From NCBI RefSeq assembly GCF_022458985.1, contig NC_061789.1, positions 19,386,357-19,450,356 of the forward strand: DNA of 64,000 bases, given 5' to 3'. Below are positions 1 through 34,222 of this stretch, in pieces. Within the stretch, counting starts at the first letter, position 1. Every line of letters begins with the position of its first letter. The DNA comes from Mugil cephalus. Its lineage: Eukaryota > Chordata > Actinopteri > Mugiliformes > Mugilidae. A program made the translations under genes and the position numbers. The notes below the pieces were generated by a model. It made no database searches. It saw nothing but the letters and a program-made list of their open reading frames with translations, and had not been told where the DNA came from.

Positions 1-1449
1 CCCGTAAGAAGTTGTCCCATGAACAGAGTTGGAGACCTCTGTGTCCTGAAATCAGTCAAAATATGTAAGAGCAAATGTGTAGGGCCTTCCTGTTTCTTAC
101 ATTATTTTACCTCTACCATTCTTCATCTTCTGTCCATGTCTCTTGAAAGCAACCAGTTGGAGACGTCACAATTTTTGACAGTGATATAGTGATATAAAAA
201 TATATATTGTGAATGGGAGCTGCCGAGATCTCTTCCCTCCAGCCGCCTGACCACCTTTCCAGTTTGGCCTGAGAGCAGAGAGAGACAAAAGACAGAAAAG
301 AGCGCTGCCGTGGTAACCTCCAGCAAATCCAGCGACACAACACTGCACTGCTGTTTTTGTTTAGAAGGGGAGGAAGTTGGTGAAAAGGTGAAAAGGACCG
401 GGGAGAAGGACACACACACAGCAGCTGAAACATCGTAATCCAAGCCGCGACTTTTGTTGGAGCCCCCTGTGAGTGAAGCAGTGCTGACAGGCCTTGTCAC
501 TAATGAGAGCAGTGCTGTACCGAAGCTGGCTGTGTCCGTGCTCGTCATTAGAGACACAAAGTGATTCGTACCCCCCACCTTCTATCCTCCACAATTTCCA
601 CTACCCTTCACTCAACCCCTTATCCTGTTTAACACACAGCACTCTTTAGCATTCACGCCGTTTCTTTCTTTTTTCTTTTTTTGAATGTTTCCTCTAGATA
701 GATGTGAATATAACATTAGTTTTGACCTACGATGTCATGTTAACAATAAAATATTTTGTTTGCTGGAGAAGATGCCTCTTGCTTTTTGTACAAACTTCGC
801 TAACTTGCTTTCCATTAATATCTCATAAGAGTTAATGTGTTCATTGTTCTGTTGATTTAAATTCTGGCACACATCAACTCTGATACATGCTGACAATTAA
901 CGTGAGACTATTAGAGGGCTGACAGCAGCCGGCAGACACTTTTCATCGCAGCTGATAGTTTCTGCCCTTCAGGCACACTATTCTCATTATCAGTTACTGT
1001 ATATGCAGGCAGAAGAATCATGTGTGACCAAAAATAGTGTTGCTTGAGATGCAGATAGATGCCCCCACTGAACAGGCAAACCTCAAGACCTCACATCTGC
1101 TAAAAGTGGGTTTCCTATAATGTCACCACTGTCCTCCTATTCTTTGAACTTTAATTAGGTGTCATGAAATGACGCACCGCTCTGCTTATGAACACTGTCC
1201 TGTGTTTAAAACGCAATGGAAAAATGGAAAGAAAAAAAAAATATGTGGAAGATACAAAACTGGTTTGTCTAAGTCAGAATAACTTCCTATGCAGCGGATG
1301 TTGTCCAGAATGTTTCGTCTGCGAGGGTTCACACGATGTTCTTTTGCTGTCAGATGTAGTGTGAGGAATGTGTCTATTTGGTGGCCTGAGGTATAATCTC
1401 AAGTGAAATGATACACAGATTTGTACAGCTGTTTTAAAGGACAGTGGAT

Positions 1450-1560
1450 ACTAGCTAAGTGCATTTACTCAAATAGTGGTGTCTTTATTATCTATTATCT
1501 TTATTATTTATGCTACTTTATATCACTACATTTCCAAGGATATATTCCACATTCTACTCG
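1450..1560. repeat. Interspersed repeat fragment
   Basis: The segment contains the 'atgctactttatatcactacatt' type of wording (core ctacttta then cactacattt), typical of a short dispersed teleost repeat. A related stretch, with 'gaggtactttacttgaatat' and 'cttccactacatt', occurs near 28020-28145. Recognised by eye only; family not assigned. Confidence 0.35.
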
Positions 1561-3536
1561 GCTATATTTATACGACGGCCGTATGAAATGTTAAGGTGAA
1601 TATTATATACAGTAGATAATACAACATTCTTTTAAATACAACATGTAAAAAATAATTTGCAACCATTCTGGATTCTGACAATGTACAAGTAGTGTGTAGT
1701 CTGCTAACAATGGCTGTCCATTAGTGTCACTAAATAATGTGTTATGTGCCCGTATATAAAGGTGAAACTTGATCCACCACCAGAAGTTGAGTCCAACGTG
1801 CTTCTTACAAACTGATGATTTAGTTTTAATACTTTAATGATGAGAAAATTGGTGCTAATGCCACAACACTTTAATATTTTTTCAGCAAGTACTTTTCCTT
1901 CAGCAAGACTTTTTTCATAAAGGTAGTATAACATTGTTGTATATTGTATAAAATACACTCTGAACGCTTCTTCCACAACTACAGACATGTGTTTAAGGGT
2001 CGAATTCAAAAAGGCTGAGGTCACCATGCAGCATAAAGCGCACAATATGTTTTATTTGTTTCATTTACAATTTTTAGTTTGTATTGTATTCTATATCAGC
2101 TACTTTTAGAAAGAAACGAGATCACGATCAGAAATCTTCTCCGTACTGTTCAAAACGATTTGCCAAACTAAACACCAAATACTGTAGGTACGAGCCTCCA
2201 GTTGGATGGCACTATGATCTGGGAGTTGCTGCGGTTGCTCAACATTATGTGACCAAAGAATAAGGTCAGAATGAGGCCAGGCAGCGTATGTATAGAAGTA
2301 TGACTGGGTAACAGAGTGTGTGAGGTACAGTATGTGTCTGCTCTTATCAGAGGAATGGAGGGTCTCAGGTCTGCAGTGAAGGCGACCATGAACTGAAGGA
2401 ATTCCAGGCAGATAAAGCTCTCAGGCTCAGGCTCTTTCCCGTCTAACTCTGTTCAGTAAGGTCGGGAAGGGGCAAAAGGTGGAAGAGATGTGCTTTTTTG
2501 GCTTATCTTTCCATAGCAGGTGTGAGGTGACACCCATCATGTACAGAAAACAAGAATGCACACAGTCACTCAGACTTGCGGGAAACTGTCGACGTGAGGT
2601 AATTCCTTCCTTCCATGTCTAAGCCATATTCTTGAATACATAGCAGCGGGATTTTGATTGTTGCTAAGTTAAAATCCCCAATTCATAATTAAATTGATTT
2701 AATTAATTTAAAGCAGCTGAACTTGAATAATGTTAGTTGCCAGCTTTTGAAAGATAGTTGTGGGAGGCTTACAAGGTGCTGCATTATTTATTTTGAAAAA
2801 TTATCTTATAAATTACTTATAAACACACCAGGAAAAGAGCCGAATCATAATCTCATTTGTGAAGGTAATGAAAGTGAAAGCATTTATTTATTTATTTTTC
2901 TGGAGGTAATGAGCGGGATGCTGCAGCAGGTCCTACAAACTCACACGTACACATCATCCACAGTTGCAGCGAGCGTTCTTTGTCTTTCGCTTCCCTCTTT
3001 AGAGCACATTCCTGGCTTACTTGGCTCTCACACCAAAGGGTCATGGGCAGGCATGTGTGCTCCTTGGTTAATTTTAGCCCTCATTTCATCAAGACCATTG
3101 AGACAATACACAGAGCAACCACCTCAGCACGTCTAGCTGACAGCGAAGCCAAGTTCCCTCTGATCTCCAAACACCCTTTACCGTCTAAGCCAGCGTATCA
3201 CCGAACACATGCTTGTAACAGCTACTTTTCTTTGGACAAAGTGAAAAGATGGCCTCTTAGATGCATAGGTCAACGCCTGCTAGCTCAGACTGGTCGTGAG
3301 TGTTCTCCGGATGTGATTTTGTTTTGACGTTCTGGTGCTAAGATCATTTTTAGACGTTTTTTAGAAGGATCTAATGAAGACATTGTCTTTGAGAGTCAGG
3401 CTGAAAAAGATTCAGTGTTGCCAGTGTTGGTGGAAAGAATTTAGAAAGATGGACAATAAAAAAAAAAGTTGTAAGAGAGTTGTAAACCTTACTCATCCTA
3501 GTTGGTCAAGGAAACTCTTGTGACAACTACTAAGTG

Positions 3537-3542
<6 letters not shown>

Positions 3543-3580
<38 letters not shown>
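3543..3580. repeat. (GT)n microsatellite
   Basis: Uninterrupted GT dinucleotide array of about 19 units in the intergenic region upstream of kcnh6. Confidence 0.95.
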
Positions 3581-3581
<1 letters not shown>

Positions 3582-4599
3582 AAAACAGCACTTGGAGGCT
3601 CCCCAGGTCACATTCAATTAGGAATGCAATACAAATAGAAATGTTTTTTTTTTTGAGTTTCCTATTTGAGATTCATGATCTGAGATTGAAGTTACAAAAC
3701 TGTAGTCCAGGTAAAAACTCAAGTTTGATGCTAACTTAATTTAGGCAAGTCTTAATTATCACAAACAGCTATTGTTTTGAGACTGTAAAGGCCATGGTGT
3801 CTTTTGCCCTCTTCATACTTTATAACCGTGTTTTGTTTTTGTTGTTATGGCTCCCTTTCTGCCTATCCAGCTCATCATATGCTCTGATTCATAATGCTGG
3901 TCTAATGCTGCATTTGATCCCTTTTAAACTTCAGTATTCAAGGAAATAACAAGTGGAACTGTTTTATCAAACATATCTATTTTCTGCAAGATTTAAAAGA
4001 GAGAGAGAGAGAGATAAGGGCGTCACAGATACACACAAAACGTCAACACAATGCACACAAACGCGTTGAAGCTTATCGTGACTATAGATTAATAGAATAG
4101 TCCAGAAGTGTGATGGCAGCCACAGAGAGAGAGGATGCTTCTATTTTGAGCTCAGAGACTTGTGATGTGGAGTGAGGCAGTGTAGACTGATGGGGGGTCT
4201 GCACTCTGTCACTGTCAGGCCACCGTCAAGCTCTTCACCATGCAATAAACGCGCGTCTGGAAGCCAGCTTCAAAATAAAACTTATGCAGACGCAAAGACC
4301 TGTCTCACACTACAACTCCCGCCCCTTGCTACCGAGGGCTATTATTACCTCTTTCCCGGTTTGCGTTAAAGGCTATGTCTTCTAAACTGCTGATATTTTT
4401 TGGAATATAAGGGGAACACATGTGTGAATCATAAAAATCAATAAAAAATAATATAGGCCTAATAACAATCCAATGAGCGTCGAGGCGACAGATTAACTCA
4501 TAATCTTTGGAGCAATCTCATAAAAAATTATATTTTAATCTTTTTGTTGTTGTTGTTCTTTTAGATGTGTAGAAAAGTGGTTATTGTGAAAGACAACTA

Positions 4600-5191
4600 A
4601 TGCTTCCGTTTTTGTCTTGCTGCCTCGACGCTGCCGAGCTTTGCTCTCGTGGAGCCGGGGGGCGGTGGAAGGGGGGGTGGATCCAGAGAATCTGGCAGAT
4701 AGGAGCTTCTTCTCCGCCGTCCATCGCGCAGTGTCCAAACACGAGGGAGAAAGGTGCGATTATAAAACAAACTGTTGAATCCGCGCTGCCGTTTTTCTTC
4801 ACAACTTCTGCTCCAACAGGTCTCCTTAACTGAGAGGGACACTCCTGCTGATTGTTTAATTATGTAGTATGTGGCCTTTTTTCAAGTACCTCAGTCTACT
4901 TTTTACTCCACATTACCGGCGTACAACATCCTGCATCAGCCATCGCCCAGGCAACCAGTCATCCTCTCCATCATTTCCCAGCGCTTCCTCCTTCACCAGC
5001 AGCGACAACCTCAGCCCCAGCCCCCTTTTTTTTTCAAAAACCTTTTTAATCTTGTCCTCCAAGTGGAATCGGACTATTTTCGTATCTGCTGCCACTTCGG
5101 ACATGTTTGCTGTTTCGTCCACTGTGAGCGTGCGTTCGTGTTAATTTAGAAAGGTTCATGTGTCGGAGAACTGTTTCCTCTCACTTCCAAA
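4600..5191 (+). promoter_or_regulatory. Probable kcnh6 promoter and 5' UTR
   Basis: GC-rich, pyrimidine-rich sequence directly upstream of the kcnh6 start codon at 5192. No TATA box was convincingly seen. The transcription start is not defined by sequence alone. Called as promoter/UTR by position only. Confidence 0.4.
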
Positions 5192-26592
<21,401 letters not shown>

Positions 26593-28640
26593 GACAGCTA
26601 TCATCACCTAAAAGCCGGGTTCCTTTGAGCGGGACGACCATATGTTCCCCAGATCCTTATTTCGTCTCCCTAATCTCCTCTCCCATTCAGATGTTGCAAT
26701 AGAGCGTGGGATGCCTTGGCTTCCACGTGACAGAGGCTTCAGAGTGCCTCCTGATTGTTACGCACAGATTTGACAGCACCCTCATAGGCTGTTGTGCTCC
26801 AGCATCCTTCACTCCCAAGGGCCGGTGCAATGACGAGATTATTCCAGCCCAGCAGGGTGGAAAGTTGACAGTAAGAACACTGACATAGAAAGTACACGTG
26901 TCAACTGGATCTGAAAGCTACACAAACTGCATCCCAGGACTTGAAGAGAGGGGAAATGTCAAGGAAAACTAATCATCTGCATTCACTTTATGTAAGAATT
27001 GCACATTTAGGCTTGACTATAGAAAAATATAATCATGTATCTGGAACTTAAATTATATTTCACGACAATAGAGATGTTACATGAAGGACCATGCGTCCGG
27101 TAACTGTAACTGAGCGTTTTAGGTTCAGTGTTGTGGTGTGCGTTGAAAAATATCAAAAGGCTCACCATGACTGTCTGACACAACCATATCCTGTGAGGGA
27201 TAAGGTTTAAATAAGAGTTTTTTTTGTTGTTGTTGTTTTCATCTTATGTTTCCCCTTGAATGAATTTTCGATCCTTGTTAAGCTTCTCATTTGATCAAGA
27301 CAAGGTATTAGTACACAGTCACGCGGTACAGAAAAACATCATAACTTCTTGTACACATAGCTCTTGCTACTTTGTTTTGGTCATGACGGCTTTGTTTCAT
27401 TTTCCCACTTTCTGTGTCTTTTTATCCGTTGAAGTCAGACTTGCGTCAGTGACTTTTCCCCCCATGGTTTCACAATGTACCTGATGTATTTATCTGAAAG
27501 TGCCAACAGTAAAGAGGACTTGTTCCTTCTGTTAGCTTCACGCACAGTGGACAGGCTGTGACGCTTAAACACACAAAGGGGAAAAACTGCAGAAAACTGT
27601 TGAACATCAGCAGAGGGACATGTGAAGTGGATGGAGGCTGTCGATCACAGGCAGGCAGAGAGATTCGCTTTGTTTATATGATTGCACAGCTCCAACCACG
27701 AGGTGAATGTAATGACTTTTTAAGCATTTATATAATGATTGTTGAAGCACAATTTCCTATTATTTATGTCTTTTTTTTTATTTTAGATTAAAATCACACT
27801 GGAGTTACTGTGGGAGTTTAAAATTGTTTTGTTTTTCAAGTAGCCCAGCAAAGCACCGAGGTAACAATTGCACCCCCAAATGTAAGGAGCACCATCTGCA
27901 TTACTATTGTTACATACTGTATCCGTTAATAACATATAAGAAGTGCAATATAGTCGACAAGTAGCTTTCTATTAGAAAATAAGTGACATCTATAGAAAAT
28001 AAATCAAACTTTGTAATAAGTAGCAGTGAAAAATACAGTTCTGAGGTACTTTACTTGAATATTTCTATGTTATTCTTCTTCCACTACATTGTAATATTGA
28101 AGTTTTTGGTCCATTACATTTACTTGACAGAGTTACTAATTATTATTTAGATTTTATTTAAAGTTCTCATGAAAAAAAAAATAAACATAATGATGAATGT
28201 TGACAAAAATGAGGAGACCTAATGTTTCACAGATAAGTAAATGTTAGAAAAATATATTATCTTGATAATAAGACTAATGCAAATAATGTCTGAAGAGACA
28301 GATCAAGCTTTTTTTTTTTTTTATCTTACAAGTATTAACAGACTTGTTGTGGTGGTTTTGCTTAAGTTACATGTGATTCTCCATGTCTAGAAACACTGTT
28401 GAAACTGATCTCCGCCTGGAACTGAAATTAAAAAGATCACACTTAACCAGATAAAATAAATGTCTACCATGAAACGTAGACACTTATTTAGGAGGCAAGA
28501 GTGTATTGTTCTGACTATACAGGACACATGTGTTCATGCGATTGCTGGGAAATATGTACCAGATAGGGAGGAGCTTTAGATATGAGCTCATATAAAGGTA
28601 AACACTGGCCAGAGGCTGAAAACAAAGTTAGGGACTACTT
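26593..28640. other. kcnh6 3' UTR and intergenic A/T-rich sequence
   Basis: Sequence after the kcnh6 stop without coding signal. AATAAA at 27998-28003 is a possible but unproven polyadenylation signal. Positions about 28020-28145 carry a dispersed repeat fragment. Nothing else was recognised. Confidence 0.4.
28020..28145. repeat. Interspersed repeat fragment
   Basis: Contains gaggtactttacttgaata and cttccactacatt, wording of a common teleost dispersed repeat that also seems to underlie about 1450-1560. No ends or coding content seen. Confidence 0.35.
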
Positions 28641-28826
28641 AACCCTCAGGGGTATAGCTCAGGGACTGAAGAAGCTGTACTGTGGGATAAGGTGGGTGAG
28701 GGCTGGGGAGCAAGTCGTTATGGAGGAACTGGAGGAACCGGGCTCGTTGTAGGGTCACCTTGATGTCTTCTGTCATACGGGTCTCAAGGCTGGGCAGCAG
28801 CACGAAAAGAGACATCAGCAACTTCA
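28640..28826 (-). pseudogene. Inverted, decayed copy of part of kcnh6 (intron 14 end plus exon 15 start)
   Basis: Read on the minus strand, this stretch gives LETRMTEDIKVTLQ, against [14 protein letters not shown] in kcnh6 exon 15 (25940-26147). Similarity also extends upstream into the intron: tgtctctt-tc-tgctgct followed by the AG acceptor is shared. It is therefore a genomic duplicate, not a processed copy. Similarity fades after about 50 bp of exon, with an apparent insertion. No other kcnh6 exon copy was found nearby. Confidence 0.7.
28649..28662 (+). pseudogene. 14-nt tRNA-Cys 5' fragment
   Basis: GGGGTATAGCTCAG is identical to bases 2-15 of the tRNA-Cys genes in this window, including part of the A box. 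It abuts the inverted kcnh6 exon fragment. A chance match of this length within 64 kb is unlikely but possible. Confidence 0.4.
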
Positions 28827-29012
28827 AAGTTCAATCATCTGACCAGAAAAGTTTTAATACATCCTGTTCTCCTCCACTTTCAAATAAGTGTCTGCTAAAA
28901 TTCTCTCTGGGTCTTTGACTCACACTCATGCAACTCACACACCTGAAACGCAAACACAGCAAACGTCATTAACACAAACAGAAAACGCCACCTCTGGAAA
29001 GCCTTGTTATCT

Positions 29013-29084
29013 GGGGGTATAGCTCAGTGGTAGAGCATTTGACTGCAGATCAAGAGGTCCCCGGTTCAAATCCGGGTGCCCCCT
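29013..29084 (+). tRNA. tRNA-Cys (anticodon GCA), intergenic
   Basis: Perfect-looking 72-nt tRNA-Cys with GGGGGTA/TGCCCCC acceptor pairing, D arm GCTC...GAGC, anticodon loop CTGCAGA and T arm CCCGG/CCGGG. It ends directly in a TTTTT Pol III terminator (29084-29088), the best terminator of the three copies. Located between kcnh6 and the 3' end of dcaf7. Confidence 0.96.
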
Positions 29085-29539
29085 TTTTATTTCCAGAAGT
29101 TGTAGAAACCAACGTAGTTTTACTGCAGCTGGGGCAGCTCAGTGGGTCAGGTATAGTAGTGAATGCGAACTCCCTGTCAGACGCCCTGGTGGCATTCACT
29201 GTCATTTCACGCAATGAAATTTAAGACGAAGCACAGGTACTTTCTACCTGTGTTCTATTTAATTGCTTCAACAATACTTAATGGGCTGGTCTCAGTTGAT
29301 ATTTTTTGACAGTCCTCATCCATTCCAGACGTTCAGTTTGTAAGTGTCTTTGGGTTCTCCGGCTCCAAACTTCATTCCGAGGAGTCAAGATGGCGACGGT
29401 CAAAACTCCAGAGTTGAAGCTGGAAAATGGGAGCAACCACTTGCCGACATTACCGTGGCTACAAGAATGTTTTCAAAAGCACTCAAAACTTCATGAAATG
29501 AAGAAAAACATCACTGGCTAGTTTCTAAGACATGGAGGA

Positions 29540-30502
29540 ATACAATTTATTAGAGCAAATTCAATAATAAACTTTATGAAAAAAGCTACAACATGAACAC
29601 TTGGCTTACCAACATCTTAGTTCATATATTTATATGTATATACATGTTGCCTTGTAATGGCATGCTACAAGGACGTGACCCTTTAATTACTGAAAACAAC
29701 AAAAAAGAGAGGCAGACAAAGACACACTCAGAAAGTTGTTTCCTCCCATTTCACTCTAACAAAAGAAAAACGCAGCCTGTCCAAGCACAATCTTCTACAA
29801 ATAAAAAGAAAAGATTTAGGGAGCAAAAAGGCTGGACGACATTGCTCCGGTAGGTTCTGAGGGTTTCTGTACATGGCTGCCTTACAGCATCACCAGCCAA
29901 ATGGACGCACACCTGCGGTGGCCACATGAACCCCTCTCAGGTTATTTTACAGTTTTTAAAAGTTGCATAGGTCAGAAAAGTCCAACCTGGATGCAATCAC
30001 CTGGAGAGGATAGTGGGCACACACCCCTCTGACAAGCTTAAATTGCCACAAGGGTAAACAAGACTAGAATATATTGGTATGCATCCACAAGAAGGCTACA
30101 ACATACTCCTACGTTTTAGAGAGGTTGTCTTCTGCCACCTACAGTAGTTTGTATTGACAAAATGAAACAGATGAAATGCACAACACCTAAATCCTTCATG
30201 AAAATCTCAAACCACACCAAGTATAAAAATCTGAGTTTCATTGACAGACACTTCTCATAGCTGCTGAACACTACCGTATGAGCAAAATAAATAAGCGTTT
30301 AAACACGTTTAATAGAAGACCAGCGGAGTAAAGTCATGAAAGGAAAGAAATGTAAACCAGGCTATTGAGTATGGAGTAGATATGTGATACTCCAAACACG
30401 TTCTGAAAGTTCACACGTGACCACACCCTCGTCTTGAAAGCAGAGGGGAGAGGACTGGAAAAAAAGTCCAAATGTAAAACGTCGCTCCGCCTCCGTGAAG
30501 CT
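29540..30502 (-). other. Probable dcaf7 3' UTR
   Basis: Minus-strand region following the dcaf7 stop codon. An AATAAA on the minus strand (plus-strand TTTATT, 29546-29551) would end a roughly 950-nt 3' UTR. No coding content was recognised. The end point is inferred from this single signal. Confidence 0.4.
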
Positions 30503-32894
30503 TTACACGCGCAGGATCTCCAGGCAGTTGTTGTAGCAGATGGCGATCCAGTCTGGCTGCGTGGAGGCCCACTGCACGTTGTTTATCTCACCTTCAGCCG
30601 TGTAGGCCAGGATGGGGTCTTCGATGGCCCTTGGCATCTGCTGGATGTCCCAGATCAGGGCCTGGTGGTCATCAGCTGAGCGAAGAACACAAAAATATTT
30701 TAGTCAATGGTTAAGAAAAAAAGAAAACAATTCAGTCCAACCTTCACCGATTCACAAAATCCTTGAATCCATTGTGAACTAAACTGGCCAAACTGAGAGG
30801 GAGATTCATAACATGACAGAAGCCACAACTCTGAGAAAATGATCAGGCCTGAAAGCTGATGAGTGGCAGAAGTTTGGATTTAAAATGCAAATGGCAGTGG
30901 ACTGAAACAAACTCGTGTATAAGATGTGCCAAGCAGAGATAAAATGTCATGGAAATAATACAAATCTCCTTCTTACCTGCAGTGCAGATGTGACATGAGG
31001 AGTGAGGAGCCCAGGCGATGCCGTTAACACAGGCGCGATGGTTGTTGAGACGAGCCACAGGAGTGCATGGAACGCGAACATCCAGTATGACCACCTGTCA
31101 AGCAGAAACATTCATGACACATTCATAGATAACACGTACTCAAAATGTATTCAAAACCTGCCTGTATTTTAGTGCAAGTACACCTCATGTCTAAATATAG
31201 AAACGTGCACTACTAGTAACTGAAATCAAACTGACCTCCATGCCGTCCATGGCCATCGTAGCCAGGTAGTTGGGGTCCTGTTTGTTCCAGCAGAGGCGCA
31301 GGAGTGGGTGGTGCTGAGGGTCTTCATAAATGATGGTGCTGTGTTCCAGGTGCCGGAGGTCAAACATGCGGACGGATCCATCGGCTCCCACAGAGGCGAA
31401 CATATCTCTGCCACCTCCTGCACGGCTAAATGCGATATCATACACCTGTGCGGACAGACAAAGACATTAGATATCGCACTGTGTCCACACAAGTTAGACA
31501 CAAGTGTGCAGTGACACACTGACCTCTTTGTCATGAGCAATCAGCTGAGTCTTCACATGTCCAGACACCAGATTAACTCGTCCCAACACCTGACCAGTCT
31601 CCAAACCCCAGATAGTGCATGTGGTGTCGATACTGGAAGTGCCTGCAGGAGAAAAAAAAAACATTGCACATTCAAAGGTCACAAAAGAATAAAAAAAACT
31701 AAATCCCAATTTTCTATCTATAAATAAGATCTTGGATTTCGTACCCAGCAGATTGGGATCAACTTCATTCCAGTCGAAGGAGGTGAGAGGAGCGCAGAAG
31801 TCGGAGTTTTTGTTGTTATTCAGCAAACATTCAAGACGTGTTTCTGTGTCACTGACCTACAGAACAAAGAGGAATTGGGCAGTGAGAATTTATCTGCTGA
31901 AAGTATAATATCCCGGCATCAGAACCATCTGGGTTAAAGCTATGACTGAGTATGGCTGGTATTTACCGGACACAGCTGCCTTCTTATAGGTCATTTCAAG
32001 TGCAGACATTGGCAACTGTAGTTCACAATTATACAATAAGGGTGGAAATATTCTATGATGTTGTCATCATGTTTTATCAACAATTTTCCAGGAAACAAAT
32101 CCAACTAAAAACACAAACTAACTTTGTATCTGTCAGATTCTTTGAATGAGTGAGTACCAATGGCAGCAGAGTGATGTACATGACAATCAACAATTAAGCA
32201 AAAGGGGAATAAGCTAAATGAACAAATGACCAGGGCGACACTGATTAATATGAACTGTGTTTGTTGGAGCTTCCTCTCTGACATCTATTATCCTACCCTC
32301 CAGATGCGCAGGTAGTCCCCACTGGTGGCCAGCAGGTCCGGGTAAACTCCCTTGGTGTCTGGGATCCACATGATCTTGGTGGTGGGGTATGGGTGGTCAA
32401 ATGTGTTCCTGCACACAAACTCTGAGCTCTCCTCTTCCAGACCCACCAGCTGAACCTGAACAGGACCAAACACATCACCTGTTATTTCAACACGCACATG
32501 AAGACTGGTCACAGGGTCGAGAAATAGCTTTAGCTATATATGGTGTTACCGACAAACATGGCCACTAAATTCACAAACGCAGACTTAACGGAATATTTCC
32601 ACAGTTGCACTTTTGCTTTACTGGCGAATAATAACAAAACGTGCATTGTTGTTTTCTGCCTCGGTTCGCAGGGCAGCTAGCATTAGCATGAAGCTGCTAA
32701 TGTTACCTTCTTTGGTGTTACGTTAGCTGACGAATGAACAAAACCAAACTACGTACCTTGTTATTATATTCCTCTACGAAGCTCCCAAGTGCCAGGCGAA
32801 AACGTTTGTCTGGTCGGACGCTCCAGTTCATGGCATACACCGTCCATGGCGCCTCGTATTTGTAGATTTCTTTTCTTTTGCCGTGAAGCGACAT
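30503..32894 (-). CDS. dcaf7: DCAF7 (WDR68/HAN11) WD40-repeat scaffold, 7 exons
   Basis: WD40 beta-propeller protein. It binds DYRK1A/1B and HIPK2 kinases and serves as a substrate receptor for CUL4-DDB1 ubiquitin ligase; in zebrafish it is needed for craniofacial development. Exons on the minus strand in transcript order: 32757-32894, 32297-32455, 31745-31856, 31524-31642, 31236-31445, 30977-31094, 30503-30675. The sum is 343 codons including the stop, giving 342 residues, the same length as the human protein. The start [19 protein letters not shown] and the end NNCLEILRV match the family. Near-invariant stretches include [22 protein letters not shown] and [17 protein letters not shown]. It faces ccdc47 head-to-head, with about 1.3 kb between the starts of their first exons. 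No odd residues were noted. Confidence 0.97.
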
Positions 32895-34222
32895 CCTCCC
32901 GAGCAGCAGCTAGCGGTAGCTAACTACGAATTAAGTAGTCTAGCAAGCGAAGTGTAACCAGAAACTTTAACTCGGATGAACAGATGTCACTAGACTTTTT
33001 GATAATTACCATTTAATTAAGCAAATCTCGTTTTAGAGGAAGATTTCTCACGACTTTACTTAACAAAGAGTAGCATTGCTCCTTAGACCTAAAAAAAAAC
33101 CGTCAAGTCAAACGGAATAAAGCGACTTCCGTTTTTTTCCTTTTCTTCGTAAAATCCGCTTTACGTTTTAACTTAAATATCCGTGATTAAAAAAAAATAA
33201 AAATTTCTGCATCGTATCCATAAAGTCACATTCGTTCTGGGCTGCCTTCATGTTGAATTTCAGACATACCGTCTGAAAGATCTTTGAAAACAAGAACTGA
33301 AAATCTCTGAATCTTTGTGTCAGAAATATTGTCCATGAATGTCTTCATGATAATTTATGATAACTTCATTTTATACTTGTTATATATTTTCAGCTTTAAC
33401 TTTGTTTACTATATATATATATTTTTTTATGGTATTTGTGTGTATTTTCTTTTTCTTTATTAATATATGTATAGTTTACTTTATTTTGATGTTTCATTTA
33501 AACCGGAAACCTAACCGTGCTATGAAACCTTGTAGTTACTTACAATGACCACAAGAGGGCATAAATACTCATGAACCACGACCGTCTGTTTTTGAAGGAA
33601 AATACAATTGTTGTGTGAATTAATTTGTCCAAGTGATCCGATAATAAAGAATGTATATTTTAACTGAAGCATTTATGTTTTATTCCAACTCACTGAAACA
33701 TACGCATAGCAGCAGATAACACGCACAAGCTCGCCTTTCTCGTCTCTATTTTTGTAACAGTATCGTCACCATTTCTGCCATCTAGTGGTCACTGTATGTA
33801 ACGGTATTCATCAAGTTAGTCAACGTAGCAAAGTACCAACTTTCCGGATTGGTAGTTCAAAATAAAACATTTTAAAACCTACATCACCGTAGTTCCGTGT
33901 TGTGGCCAACAGGCGCAATATGAATCGGTGATTACAAAGTCAGATATGTACTCTTGGTGCATTTTATTTTTCAGATGAATTTGGTGTAACGTAAATGTGC
34001 TGTTTAGAAAACTCGATATATAAAATATTAAAAATTACAAGTTTAAATTAGGGAGAAACGGGGAAACAAAAACGCAGATCGTGTCACTTCATCCTGTGGT
34101 GATACTTTTGCTTTGAAAGGACGTCCGTGTTCCGTGTGCTTCAGGCGTAATATCACTACAAGGGCAGTTCGGGCTACTTAACCTCAGCAAGCGTTTCCTT
34201 TACTGTCGTAATTAGTCTACAG
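32895..34222. promoter_or_regulatory. Divergent intergenic region: dcaf7 promoter (left) and ccdc47 promoter with non-coding exon 1 (right)
   Basis: dcaf7 is transcribed leftward from about 32.9 kb and ccdc47 rightward. A clean donor (CTACAG followed by GTAAGC) at 34222/34223 suggests the non-coding first exon of ccdc47 ends at 34222, followed by an intron to the acceptor before 35021. The middle is A/T-rich, so two separate promoters are as likely as one shared bidirectional promoter. Confidence 0.45.

Larger units (their letters stand above)
1..4600. other. Intergenic region upstream of kcnh6, no supported gene
   Basis: No reading frame here shows recognisable protein similarity or clean splice structure. 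An AATAAA at 745-750 on the + strand could mark the 3' end of a transcript entering from the left, but no coding exon accompanies it. Positions about 1450-1560 hold an A/T-rich fragment with wording shared with about 28020-28145 (see the repeat entries). The rest is unremarkable unique-looking sequence. Confidence 0.5.

Noticed and set aside
113-594. Overlapping minus-strand open frames at the left edge
   Set aside because: No recognisable domain, mutually overlapping frames and low codon structure; treated as chance.
29392-29520. Start-like AAGATGGCGACGG with a short open frame
   Set aside because: Stops after about 40 codons, no splice donor in frame, and the wording looks like a dispersed fish repeat.
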